The notes under the pieces were generated by a model. It did not search any database and was not told the origin of the DNA. It saw nothing but the letters and a program-made list of their open reading frames with translations. A DNA stretch of 64,000 nucleotides, from NCBI RefSeq assembly GCF_000313565.1, contig NZ_HE578932.1:58516-122515 (forward strand), read 5' to 3'. How positions within the stretch are numbered: position 1 is the stretch's first letter; every line of letters begins with the position of its first letter. The stretch is from Dielma fastidiosa (lineage in GTDB: Bacteria > Bacillota_I > Bacilli_A > Erysipelotrichales > Erysipelotrichaceae). Shown here piece by piece: positions 1 to 7,217 of the stretch. The translations under genes were made by a program, and so were the position numbers.

Positions 1-185
1 CTAACGCTTCCAAGGATGAAGACGTAAAGAAATATGAAGCGTTAAGTCAGGAAGAAAAGGATATGCTTGCCGATGTGACATCTTCTGCGACAATGAGTCT
101 GCAGGATGGTCATGGCGATATCTTAAAAGCGATCCGCAAGAGCTTGGAAAATAAACATGCGATTGATTTAAAGATTGGACAATAG
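1..185 (+). CDS. 3' end of an unrecognised protein (cut by window edge)
   Basis: An open frame runs from the window edge to TAG at 183-185, giving about 60 C-terminal residues that end in KHAIDLKIGQ. The tail is charged and looks helical, with no membrane segment and no motif I can assign. A strong hairpin terminator follows within a few bases, so this is the last gene of its unit. It is convergent with the MATE gene. I do not recognise the family. Confidence 0.6.
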   Translation, partial: NASKDEDVKKYEALSQEEKDMLADVTSSATMSLQDGHGDILKAIRKSLENKHAIDLKIGQ

Positions 186-191
186 TAAAAG

Positions 192-213
192 AAGGACCCT
201 TGATGGGTCCTTT
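192..213. terminator. Bidirectional intrinsic terminator
   Basis: Arms AAGGACCC (192-199) and GGGTCCTT (205-212) are perfect complements around a 5-base loop, with A-rich sequence on one side and T-rich on the other. It lies between two convergent genes and can serve both. Confidence 0.8.
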
Positions 214-215
214 GC

Positions 216-1580
216 TTATTCAATGATACCAGCTTTTAATTTACGGCGTTTCAGCCAGCCGCCCTGCAGATAATAGAGGATAAAGAAAATAGAAGTCACG
301 ATCCAGGTTATAGGATAACATTGCAGAATCTTATCCAGTAATACGTTTTGCGGCATATAATATGCTATCCAAGCAATTCTTAAGCCGCAGATACCCAAGG
401 CAGTCATCACCATCGGTACAAAGGATTCACCGCAGCCGCGCATGGCGCCTGAAAGCAGCTCAATGCATACATAACAGACATAGAAGGGGCCTAAAATCCA
501 TAGTATCTGCATACCGATTTCAATGACCTGAGCATCATTGGTAAAGAGGCGATAGATGAATTGACCGGTACTTAAGAAGAGGCATGAAATCGCGATGGCG
601 GTTATCGAGGCCATAAGTATCGATATTTTTACACTCTTATGCACACGATCAAGCTTGCGGGCGCCAAAGTTTTGACCGACAAAGGTAGTGATAGCTACGC
701 CAAAAGCACCCATTACCATCCAGAATAAGCCGTCAATTTTGCCATAAGCGGTCCAAGCGGCAATCGAATTTGTACCATAAGCATTAATGCTTGACTGTAT
801 AATAACATTGGAAATCGCGTACATGACCGACTGCAGACCTGCCGGCAGACCGATAATGATAATTTCTTTTAAAATGGTTGGGTTTAAGCGGATTTCGCGC
901 GGATGCAGCTGATAAAGCGTATCGGAACGGATCAGCGTATAGGAGACAAGGATTGCGCTCACCAGCTGAGAAAGAATGGTCGCGACGGCAACCCCCATGA
1001 CTTCCCAGCGAAAGATTACAACGAATAATAAATCCAGAACGATATTGACACCGCAGGCAGCAATCAGATAATACAACGGCCGTTTGGCATCACCGACAGC
1101 CCGTAAAAGCCCGGAACCCATATTATAGATCATCTGCGGAATGACACCGATAAAATATATCCGCAGATAGGTTAAGGAATAAGCCATGATTTCCTCAGGC
1201 GTCTGCATCATCCGCATGGCACTTTCCGCCCCGAAGATGCCGATAACCATCAATATAGCACCGCCCAATATTCCCAACGCGATAGAAGTATGAACAGAGC
1301 GATGAATGTTTTCACGATCCTGAGCGCCGAAGTATTGCGCTAAAACAACACCGGCACCCGAGGAGAGACCAACGAAAAAGCCAACCGTTAGGTTAATCAG
1401 TGTACCGGTCGTACCGCCCACAGACGCAAGGGCTTCCTTGCCGACAAAGTTACCGACGATAATCGCATCGACCGTATTGTAAAGCTGTTGGAAAAAGGTA
1501 CCTAAGACGATAGGAAAAAAGAAAATCAGCAGCTGTTTCCAAATGACCCCTTCCGTAATCCCATTAACGGTATTTTTCAT
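216..1580 (-). CDS. MATE-family multidrug/cation antiporter
   Basis: About 454 residues with some 12 hydrophobic segments, the normal size for a NorM/DinF-type MATE exporter. These use a Na+ or H+ gradient to expel cationic drugs or metabolites across the membrane. The N-terminal half carries family-typical sequence such as QQLYNTVDAIIVGNFVG and the internal G-rich loops of MATE proteins. I place the start at the ATG at 1580 because AGGAGGG sits 6 bases upstream; another ATG two codons earlier is too close to that site. The gene stands alone. A near-perfect 26-base palindrome lies just upstream, so a dedicated repressor is likely. The substrate cannot be predicted. Confidence 0.9.
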   Translation of the reverse strand: MKNTVNGITEGVIWKQLLIFFFPIVLGTFFQQLYNTVDAIIVGNFVGKEALASVGGTTGTLINLTVGFFVGLSSGAGVVLAQYFGAQDRENIHRSVHTSIALGILGGAILMVIGIFGAESAMRMMQTPEEIMAYSLTYLRIYFIGVIPQMIYNMGSGLLRAVGDAKRPLYYLIAACGVNIVLDLLFVVIFRWEVMGVAVATILSQLVSAILVSYTLIRSDTLYQLHPREIRLNPTILKEIIIIGLPAGLQSVMYAISNVIIQSSINAYGTNSIAAWTAYGKIDGLFWMVMGAFGVAITTFVGQNFGARKLDRVHKSVKISILMASITAIAISCLFLSTGQFIYRLFTNDAQVIEIGMQILWILGPFYVCYVCIELLSGAMRGCGESFVPMVMTALGICGLRIAWIAYYMPQNVLLDKILQCYPITWIVTSIFFILYYLQGGWLKRRKLKAGIIE

Positions 1581-1604
1581 AAACATCCCTCCTAAAAATA
1601 TAAA

Positions 1605-1630
1605 ATGTACCCATAAAACTATGAGTACAT
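1605..1630. promoter_or_regulatory. 26-base palindromic operator candidate upstream of the MATE gene
   Basis: Arms ATGTACCCATA (1605-1615) and TATGAGTACAT (1620-1630) are complementary over 10 of 11 positions around AAAC. The site lies 25 bases upstream of the MATE start codon, where it would overlap the promoter or start of transcription on the minus strand. Its size and symmetry fit a dimeric MarR or TetR-type repressor (inference). No such regulator is adjacent. Confidence 0.55.
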
Positions 1631-1665
1631 GTTCACCCTGAACAAGTAAGATTTATTCTAAAAAC

Positions 1666-1691
1666 CTTCATGCAGATAAGTTTACATGAAG
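1666..1691. repeat. Short hairpin in the MATE/DUF1538 intergenic region
   Basis: CTTCATG (1666-1672) and CATGAAG (1685-1691) form a perfect 7-bp stem with a 12-base loop. There is no T-run, so it is not an obvious terminator. It may be a second operator or part of a 5' leader of the minus-strand MATE transcript. Confidence 0.3.
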
Positions 1692-1755
1692 CAGATTTGC
1701 CTGTCAATATTTGTTGCTTACTTTATCATTAAGAATGACATTTTTAATCATTATT

Positions 1756-1785
1756 TACAGAAAGAAATGAAAAATATGTTATAAT
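1756..1785 (+). promoter_or_regulatory. Promoter for the DUF1538/PII pair
   Basis: TTACAG (1756-1761), an 18-base spacer and a consensus TATAAT (1780-1785), about 37 bases upstream of the start codon. The -35 element is weak. Confidence 0.5.
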
Positions 1786-1821
1786 TAACTTAAACTAACA
1801 TAGTATGGAAAGAGGTGACGA

Positions 1822-3330
1822 ATGAGAAAGTTAAAACAGAAAATTAATGAAGCATTGGCTTCGGTAATTCCGATTACCCTGATTGTTTTTATATTAAGTA
1901 TTACCATCGCACCGCTGCCGCTTGGCATGATGCTGATGTTTTTGGCAGGGGCTTTGCTGCTGGTTGCCGGCATGGGCTTCTTTGCGCTGGGCGCAGAGCT
2001 GTCAATGATGCCGATTGGTGAAGGGGCAGGCAGTGAACTGGTAAAAAGCCGGCGCTTGCCGATCATGATTCTAGTAACCTTTGCGATGGGTGTGATTATT
2101 ACGGCGGCGGAACCAGACTTAACGGTATTAGCGCATCAAGTGCCGGCCGTTCCGGATCGTATTTTGATTTGGACTGTGGCCGCAGGTGTAGGCATTTTTC
2201 TCATTTTGGCATTGCTGAGAACCATCTTTAAGCTCAAACTGAAATATATGCTGCTGATTTTATATGCGGCAGTCTTCATTTTGGCTTATTTTACGCCTGA
2301 CAGCTTTTTAGCTGTTGCTTTTGACAGCGGCGGTGTGACTACCGGCCCAATTACCGTACCCTTTATCATGGCGTTGGGTATCGGTCTGGCTCGCTTCAAT
2401 GATGAAGCCCATTCACAGGAAGAAAGCTTTGGTTTAGTCGCGCTGTGTTCCATCGGTCCTATTTTGGCGGTGCTGATATTAGGCATTCTTTATCATCCTG
2501 AGGGGGTCAGCTATACGCCCTTTGAGATGGTTCATGTTGAGACGACACAGGATGTCTTTAAAACCTTTATGGCAGAAATACCGCATACAATTTTTGAGGT
2601 AGGTAAAGCGCTGGGGCCGATTTTAATCTTCTTCTGCCTGTTTCAGTGCGTGACCCGCTGTTTCTTAAAACGTCAGTTAATAAAAATTATCATTGGTACA
2701 ATTTATACATTTATTGGTCTTGTTTTATTTCTATGCGGCGTAAATGTCGGTTTTATGCCGGCGGGCAGTTATCTGGGTGCCCAAATTGTCACGCTGCCTT
2801 ATGCATGGATTTTAATACCGATTGGTATGATCATCGGCTATTTTATCGTAAAGGCTGAACCGGCGGTTCATGTGCTCAAGGAACAGGTGGCTGAAATTTC
2901 AGCGGGAACGATCTCGGCACGGGCGATGGAGCTTTCTCTGTCAATTGGCGTAGCTTTATCCTTAGGCATTGCGATGCTGAGAATTTTAAGCGGGATCAAT
3001 ATCATGTTTTTTCTGCTCCCCGGCTATGCGCTGTCTTTGCTTTTGAGTTTTTATGTACCGGAAATTTTTACGGCTATTGCTTTTGACAGCGGCGGTGTTG
3101 CCAGCGGTCCAATGACGGCGACATTTTTGCTGCCTTTTGCGATGGGAGCCTGTGAAGCGATTGGCGGTAATGTTTTAACCGATGCGTTTGGTATCGTTGC
3201 CCTTGTAGCGATGACACCGCTGCTGACGATTCAGCTTTTGGGATTGATTATGAAGCTGAAACAGCGTGAGCTTAAGCTTGATTTAGAGGGTGATGATCAG
3301 ATTATTAATTTTGAGGAGGCTGAACTATGA
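1822..3330 (+). CDS. DUF1538 integral membrane protein (two domains)
   Basis: 502 residues, strongly hydrophobic, with about 12 membrane segments in two homologous halves. Each half holds the same signature: AFDSGGVTTGP near residue 167 and AFDSGGVASGP near residue 421. That duplicated DSGGV signature is the hallmark I associate with DUF1538 proteins. Their substrate is unknown as far as I know; an inverted or tandem two-domain layout suggests a transporter or channel. The start has AGAGGTGA upstream. The stop overlaps the next ATG by 4 bases, which implies translational coupling to the PII-like protein. The partnership suggests a small-molecule-gated membrane protein, as in AmtB-GlnK (inference). 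Confidence 0.8.
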   Translation: MRKLKQKINEALASVIPITLIVFILSITIAPLPLGMMLMFLAGALLLVAGMGFFALGAELSMMPIGEGAGSELVKSRRLPIMILVTFAMGVIITAAEPDLTVLAHQVPAVPDRILIWTVAAGVGIFLILALLRTIFKLKLKYMLLILYAAVFILAYFTPDSFLAVAFDSGGVTTGPITVPFIMALGIGLARFNDEAHSQEESFGLVALCSIGPILAVLILGILYHPEGVSYTPFEMVHVETTQDVFKTFMAEIPHTIFEVGKALGPILIFFCLFQCVTRCFLKRQLIKIIIGTIYTFIGLVLFLCGVNVGFMPAGSYLGAQIVTLPYAWILIPIGMIIGYFIVKAEPAVHVLKEQVAEISAGTISARAMELSLSIGVALSLGIAMLRILSGINIMFFLLPGYALSLLLSFYVPEIFTAIAFDSGGVASGPMTATFLLPFAMGACEAIGGNVLTDAFGIVALVAMTPLLTIQLLGLIMKLKQRELKLDLEGDDQIINFEEAEL

Positions 3331-3989
3331 GCAAAGCGACAGTAAAATGTATGGTACTGATCGTTAATCGTGATCAGGGCAATCGAATCGGCAGTATCTG
3401 CCATCAGCATCAGCTGTACTTCTCTTATGCGTGTATGGCATCAGGCACCGCCAGCAGTGAGTATTTGAATTATCTCGGTCTGGGAGAAACGGAAAAAGAG
3501 CTGGTATTTACTTTTGCGCCTGCTCATGTTCTTGCATCACTTCAAAAGGCAATCGCGGCGGCAATTCATATTGAAAAACCAAACAGCGGGATTATTTTTA
3601 CCATGCCGCTGAGCAGTATCAGCAGTTTATTTTTAAAAAATATCATGCTTAATCATGGCGAGGAGACAGTGTCTATGGAAGAAGGTAAATATGCTTTAAT
3701 TTGTGCAGTTGTAAACAAGGGCTGTCAGGAGTTAGTAATGGCAGAAGCTAGAAAGGCCGGGGCTAAGGGCGGCACCTTGCTGCATGCTCGCTCATTAGAC
3801 AGTGAAGCCAGTCAGTCATTCATGGGACTGACGGTTCAAGCGGAAAAGGATGTGATTTTGATTCTGAGTACGGCGGATAAGAAGCAGGCTATTATGGAAG
3901 CAGTCAATCAGACCTGCGGCTTGAAGAGTGAGGCCGGCGGCTGTTTGTTTGCGCTGCCGGTTGATAGTGTGCTGGGCTGTAACTGCTGA
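3327..3989 (+). CDS. Tandem PII-like signalling protein linked to DUF1538
   Basis: 220 residues, about twice the length of a normal PII subunit. The second half (from about residue 118) has the PII core pattern, with AGAKGGTLLHAR closely resembling the GGT-containing nucleotide-binding loop of GlnB/GlnK. The first half has the same strand-helix order but a degenerate loop. PII proteins bind ATP/ADP and effectors as trimers and dock on membrane transporters. A fused pair would give a pseudo-symmetric assembly. The start overlaps the DUF1538 stop, so the two are made together and probably act together. It ends in a Cys-rich tail (GCNC). No nitrogen-metabolism gene is nearby, so the signal sensed is unknown. 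Confidence 0.7.
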   Translation: MSKATVKCMVLIVNRDQGNRIGSICHQHQLYFSYACMASGTASSEYLNYLGLGETEKELVFTFAPAHVLASLQKAIAAAIHIEKPNSGIIFTMPLSSISSLFLKNIMLNHGEETVSMEEGKYALICAVVNKGCQELVMAEARKAGAKGGTLLHARSLDSEASQSFMGLTVQAEKDVILILSTADKKQAIMEAVNQTCGLKSEAGGCLFALPVDSVLGCNC

Positions 3990-3999
3990 TAAGGCTTGC

Positions 4000-4027
4000 T
4001 TGATTTAGCTGCTTATGCTATGATAAT
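4000..4027 (+). promoter_or_regulatory. Promoter of the fluoride-riboswitch transcript
   Basis: TTGATT (4000-4005), 16 bases, GATAAT (4022-4027). It lies just after the PII stop codon and directly before the fluoride aptamer, so the antiporter gene has its own transcript. Confidence 0.5.
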
Positions 4028-4028
4028 A

Positions 4029-4121
4029 ACAGGGAATGAAGTTCTCCCTCGGAATAAACCGAAACCGCGTAAAGCTGATGACTTCTGCAACTTTTTTGTT
4101 GTGGATCATCAGCTTTTTTTT
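4029..4121 (+). ncRNA. Fluoride riboswitch with terminator platform
   Basis: The region reads as a crcB-type fluoride aptamer: AGGGAATGAAGTTCTCCCT at its start, an AACCG segment, then GCTGATGACTTCT, the characteristic core elements. The expression platform is visible: AGCTGATGA (4073-4081) pairs perfectly with TCATCAGCT (4106-4114), followed by eight T. Fluoride binding should stop formation of this terminator and allow transcription of the antiporter. Identification is from remembered consensus plus the matching fold. Confidence 0.85.
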
Positions 4122-4136
4122 GAAAGGGGATTAATT

Positions 4137-5315
4137 ATGTTAACAAGCTTAGCCTTACTATTTATTGTGGGATTATTTGCAGGCTCAGCAGCTGAAAAGC
4201 TGCATCTGCCTCCGTTATTTGGCATGCTGCTGGCAGGAATTTTGTTGGGGCCCTTTGGCCTGCGTCTGCTCAGTGATTCACTGCTGTCCATCTCTGCTGA
4301 TTTAAGACAGCTCGCATTGGTAATCATTTTGCTGAGAGCGGGTCTGTCATTAGATATTAATGATTTAAAAAGGGTGGGCCGGCCGGCGTTTCTGATGTGT
4401 TTTCTGCCTGCCTGCTTTGAAATTGCCGCCATGGTGCTGATCGCGCCGCGTATCTTCAATATTACGGTCATTGAAGCAGCCTTGCTGGGCAGTGTTATCG
4501 GCGCTGTTTCACCCGCTGTCATTGTGCCTAAAATGCTGAAGCTTATGGAAAGCGGTTATGGCAGTGAGAAGAGTATTCCGCAGCTGATTTTGGCTGGTGC
4601 TTCGGTTGATGATGTGTTTGTGATCGTATTGTTTTCCATTTTCACATCCTTAGCGGCTGGCGGTACCGTGACGCTGCTCAGCTTTGCCGATATTCCCGTC
4701 TCTATTCTTTTAGGCGCGCTGATCGGCTGTCTGAGCGGCTGGCTGCTGCAGCGGCTTTTAAAATGGGTGAAGTCTGAGCCCTATCAAGTCTTGCTTGTCC
4801 TGAGCGCGGCATTGCTGCTGTGTGGATTGGAAAATAGCTTAAAAGGCCGGGTGGCGCTTTCGGGCTTATTAGCGGTGATGAGTATGGGAATCACTCTTCA
4901 AAAATGCTCGCCGATTCATGCCAAAACACTGCGGCCCATCTTCTCAACATTATGGAAAGGCGGAGAAATCATGCTGTTTGTCTTAGTCGGTGCTGCTGTA
5001 AATATCAATTATGCGGCAGCGGCTGGCTTACCTGCCGTCTTCCTGATATTCTGTGTGCTGGCAATTCGCATGCTGGGCGTGGCCTGCTGTCTGTTTAAGA
5101 GTGATCTAAGCGGCCGTGAGCGTCTTTTCTGTATGATTGCCTACACGCCAAAAGCTACTGTTCAGGCAGCGATTGGCTCAATTCCGCTGGCGATGGGTTT
5201 GCCATGCGGAGAGCTGATTCTGACTATCGCGGTATTATCGATTCTGATTACAGCTCCTTTAGGCGCCTTTATGATTGATTTAACTTATCCTAAATTGCTT
5301 CAGCATACTTCCTGA
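4137..5315 (+). CDS. Cation/proton antiporter (CPA family), fluoride-controlled
   Basis: 392 residues with about 12 membrane segments, of normal length for NhaP/KefB-type antiporters. Motifs include PPLFGMLLAGILLGP at the N-terminus and GASVDDVFVIVLFS mid-protein, where the acidic DD pair is where CPA proteins bind the ion. The true start is the ATG at 4137 after GAAAGGGGA; a longer upstream frame would run through the riboswitch. Fluoride riboswitches are known to precede CrcB, EriC-F and also sodium/proton antiporters. A role in fluoride tolerance or ion balance under fluoride stress follows by context. It is cut off from neighbours by its own promoter. Confidence 0.85.
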   Translation: MLTSLALLFIVGLFAGSAAEKLHLPPLFGMLLAGILLGPFGLRLLSDSLLSISADLRQLALVIILLRAGLSLDINDLKRVGRPAFLMCFLPACFEIAAMVLIAPRIFNITVIEAALLGSVIGAVSPAVIVPKMLKLMESGYGSEKSIPQLILAGASVDDVFVIVLFSIFTSLAAGGTVTLLSFADIPVSILLGALIGCLSGWLLQRLLKWVKSEPYQVLLVLSAALLLCGLENSLKGRVALSGLLAVMSMGITLQKCSPIHAKTLRPIFSTLWKGGEIMLFVLVGAAVNINYAAAAGLPAVFLIFCVLAIRMLGVACCLFKSDLSGRERLFCMIAYTPKATVQAAIGSIPLAMGLPCGELILTIAVLSILITAPLGAFMIDLTYPKLLQHTS

Positions 5316-5329
5316 TCTGGATAAATTAT

Positions 5330-5359
5330 TTGCATGTCCCTTTACTTTGCTGATACAAT
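5330..5359 (+). promoter_or_regulatory. Promoter of the HAD phosphatase gene
   Basis: TTGCAT (5330-5335), 18 bases, TACAAT (5354-5359), 22 bases upstream of the start codon. Confidence 0.5.
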
Positions 5360-5381
5360 AAGGACTGAAGGGCGTGATTAA

Positions 5382-6251
5382 ATGATTAAATGGATCGTAA
5401 CCGATATGGATGGAACCTTACTGAACAGTCAGGATCAAATCAGCAGCCGCAATAAAGCGGTATTAATGAAATGTCAGCAGCAGGGAATCAAGCTGATTCT
5501 GGCCAGCGGCCGCAGTCAGTACCGGCTTTATCCTTATGCGCAAGCTTTGGATATGAAAAAATATGATGGCTATTTTATTGAGGTCAACGGGATGGCATAC
5601 CGTCATCTGCAAAGCAATGAACGGGTTTTATTTAAGCGATTAAATCATGAACAGATCGTTGCTGTTTTTAATGAACTGAAAAAATATGGCGGTGAGATTC
5701 AGTGTTATCTTGATGATACGATCTATATGGCAATGACGCCTTGGGTCTTTGCGCAAAAGCAGAAGGAACGGAAAGAACTGCAGCTGCCGGATGATTATCC
5801 ATGGACGGGCGGCGCCTGGGGCTGGCTAGGCGATACCCGTAACGGTTATCCATATATTCATTGGGTTTATTCAGCAGCCCAGCTGCCAAGGGAATTAAAT
5901 AAAATAACTTTTATGCGTGAGCCAGAATATGTCACTTCTATCATGGCAGAGCTGAGTAAGCGCTTTGCGGATTGTGAATTAGTGCGCCCGGTTCCCAGAG
6001 CCATCGAATTTTCACCAAAGGGAATTACGAAAGGCAGCTGTCTTGAAAAACTGATGAAGGATGAAAACATCGGTGTTGATGAAGTGCTGGTAATAGGTGA
6101 TGGTGAAAATGATATCGATATGTTTTCTAAAGTAAAATATTCAGTAGCCATGGGTAACGCGGAAGCTTATGTTAAAGAGCGGGCGTATGATCTGACCTTA
6201 AGCAATGATGAGGATGGTGTAGCGGCAGCTATTGAAAAATACTGCTTTTAA
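5382..6251 (+). CDS. Cof-type HAD-superfamily phosphatase
   Basis: 289 residues, the usual length of the Cof/YidA family, which dephosphorylates sugar phosphates and related small molecules in the cytoplasm. Motif I is DMDGTLLNS near the N-terminus with the nucleophile Asp. Motif II is LASGRSQYR. Motif III/IV is VIGDGENDIDMF near the C-terminus, with a large cap domain between. It appears to be monocistronic. The start is preceded by GAAGGGCGTG. The substrate is not predictable from sequence. Confidence 0.9.
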   Translation: MIKWIVTDMDGTLLNSQDQISSRNKAVLMKCQQQGIKLILASGRSQYRLYPYAQALDMKKYDGYFIEVNGMAYRHLQSNERVLFKRLNHEQIVAVFNELKKYGGEIQCYLDDTIYMAMTPWVFAQKQKERKELQLPDDYPWTGGAWGWLGDTRNGYPYIHWVYSAAQLPRELNKITFMREPEYVTSIMAELSKRFADCELVRPVPRAIEFSPKGITKGSCLEKLMKDENIGVDEVLVIGDGENDIDMFSKVKYSVAMGNAEAYVKERAYDLTLSNDEDGVAAAIEKYCF

Positions 6252-6292
6252 ATAGCTGATTTTAACGAAATAAGGCTTTTGGCAGGCATTCG

Positions 6293-6305
6293 CAACCACT
6301 GGTTG
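6293..6305. promoter_or_regulatory. Inverted repeat overlapping a -35-like element before the XRE gene
   Basis: CAACC-ACT-GGTTG (6293-6305) overlaps TTGACA at 6303-6308, about 80 bases before the XRE start codon. I see no good -10 at the right distance. It may be an autoregulatory operator. The rest of 6252-6383 shows nothing further. Confidence 0.3.
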
Positions 6306-6383
6306 ACAACTTTCAAGACGCGGTTGGTGTTCATGACAGCAGCATTCTTGATAAGATGAGCTTGTCAGGAAAGGAGTTTTATT

Positions 6384-7001
6384 ATGAATCTATCAGATCG
6401 AATTCAGCAGTTAAGAAAGCAGCGGGGCATCTCACAGGAGGGCTTGGCGGATCAGCTCGGCGTTTCAAGGCAGGCAGTATCAAAATGGGAAAGTGAACAG
6501 AGCATTCCCGATTTAGATAAGATTATCCTGCTGAGTGAATATTTTGGAGTTACGACAGATTATCTACTCAAGGGTATCGAGGAAGCTGACAATGGTAAGC
6601 AGCTGCCCAATGCCAATATCTTTGTGATCACAGCCACAGTTTTTAATTTTATCGGCTTGATTATGTCGGCGGCGGTTTGGTATGAAGAACAGCTTGCGAC
6701 CTCAATTGTCATTGGTTTAGTTATTATGGCGGTTGGCTGTATGGTTTATGGAATTGGCATGTTTACCGCTTCAGAAGCTACGAAGGCTGGTGCCAGCTGC
6801 AATTTCTGGATGATCAATATCTGGCTGCTGACGCTGATTCCATTTTCATTTATCTATAATATACTCTTGGTTGGCTATGCCGCCCCGTATCCGCAACTTG
6901 TACAGCCATTGATCGCATATCCGCTTTTTTGGTTTGTCTACATCGCGGTAGGGTTATGTGTCACGATGGTTATGGTAAAAAGACGCCGTGCAAGTAAATG
7001 A
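6384..7001 (+). CDS. XRE-family regulator with C-terminal membrane domain
   Basis: 205 residues. Residues 1-65 form a classic Cro/CI helix-turn-helix, with [19 protein letters not shown] as recognition region. The remainder contains about four hydrophobic segments from residue 78 on and ends in KRRRASK. Such membrane-tethered XRE proteins are frequent in Bacillota, where they commonly regulate themselves or a nearby membrane function. AAAGGAG precedes the start. A terminator closes the unit at 7055. Target and signal are unknown. Confidence 0.85.
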   Translation: MNLSDRIQQLRKQRGISQEGLADQLGVSRQAVSKWESEQSIPDLDKIILLSEYFGVTTDYLLKGIEEADNGKQLPNANIFVITATVFNFIGLIMSAAVWYEEQLATSIVIGLVIMAVGCMVYGIGMFTASEATKAGASCNFWMINIWLLTLIPFSFIYNILLVGYAAPYPQLVQPLIAYPLFWFVYIAVGLCVTMVMVKRRRASK

Positions 7002-7054
7002 AAGATCATTGAAAAGCTATGCATTAAATCTATAAATTGCAACGATCAATGATG

Positions 7055-7082
7055 ATCCGACATCTCACTGTCGGATTTTTTC
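7055..7082 (+). terminator. Intrinsic terminator
   Basis: ATCCGACA (7055-7062) pairs with TGTCGGAT (7069-7076), followed by a T-run to 7081. It ends the XRE gene. Confidence 0.85.
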
Positions 7083-7098
7083 TTTCATCAGATTATTT

Positions 7099-7151
7099 CT
7101 GCAATTTTAAACAATTCAAAATTGCAGTTACTTTACATGTTTTTGCAATTT
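7099..7151. promoter_or_regulatory. Repeated AAATTGCA operator array before the PRD activator
   Basis: A perfect inverted repeat, CTGCAATTTT (7099-7108) and AAAATTGCAG (7118-7127), is followed by another TGCAATTT at 7144-7151. These arms bracket the -35 element. A further AAATTGCA lies at 7034-7041. The repeated half-site looks like a binding array for the DNA-binding PRD regulator encoded just downstream (inference). Confidence 0.55.
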
Positions 7152-7159
7152 GTTAGAAT
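7132..7159 (+). promoter_or_regulatory. Promoter of the PRD/amidohydrolase/DUF4310 operon
   Basis: TTTACA (7132-7137), 16 bases, TAGAAT (7154-7159). The following 7-gene unit has no other clear promoter before 14.5 kb. Confidence 0.5.
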
Positions 7160-7217
7160 TAAAACAAAATAAATCCCTGTTAAAATGAAAATGTAACAGG
7201 AGCAATTGAAAGAAGGG

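Noticed and set aside
4109-4522. Minus-strand frame opposite the antiporter start and riboswitch
   Set aside because: It would run against the riboswitch terminator and the antiporter's first helices, and shows no motif.
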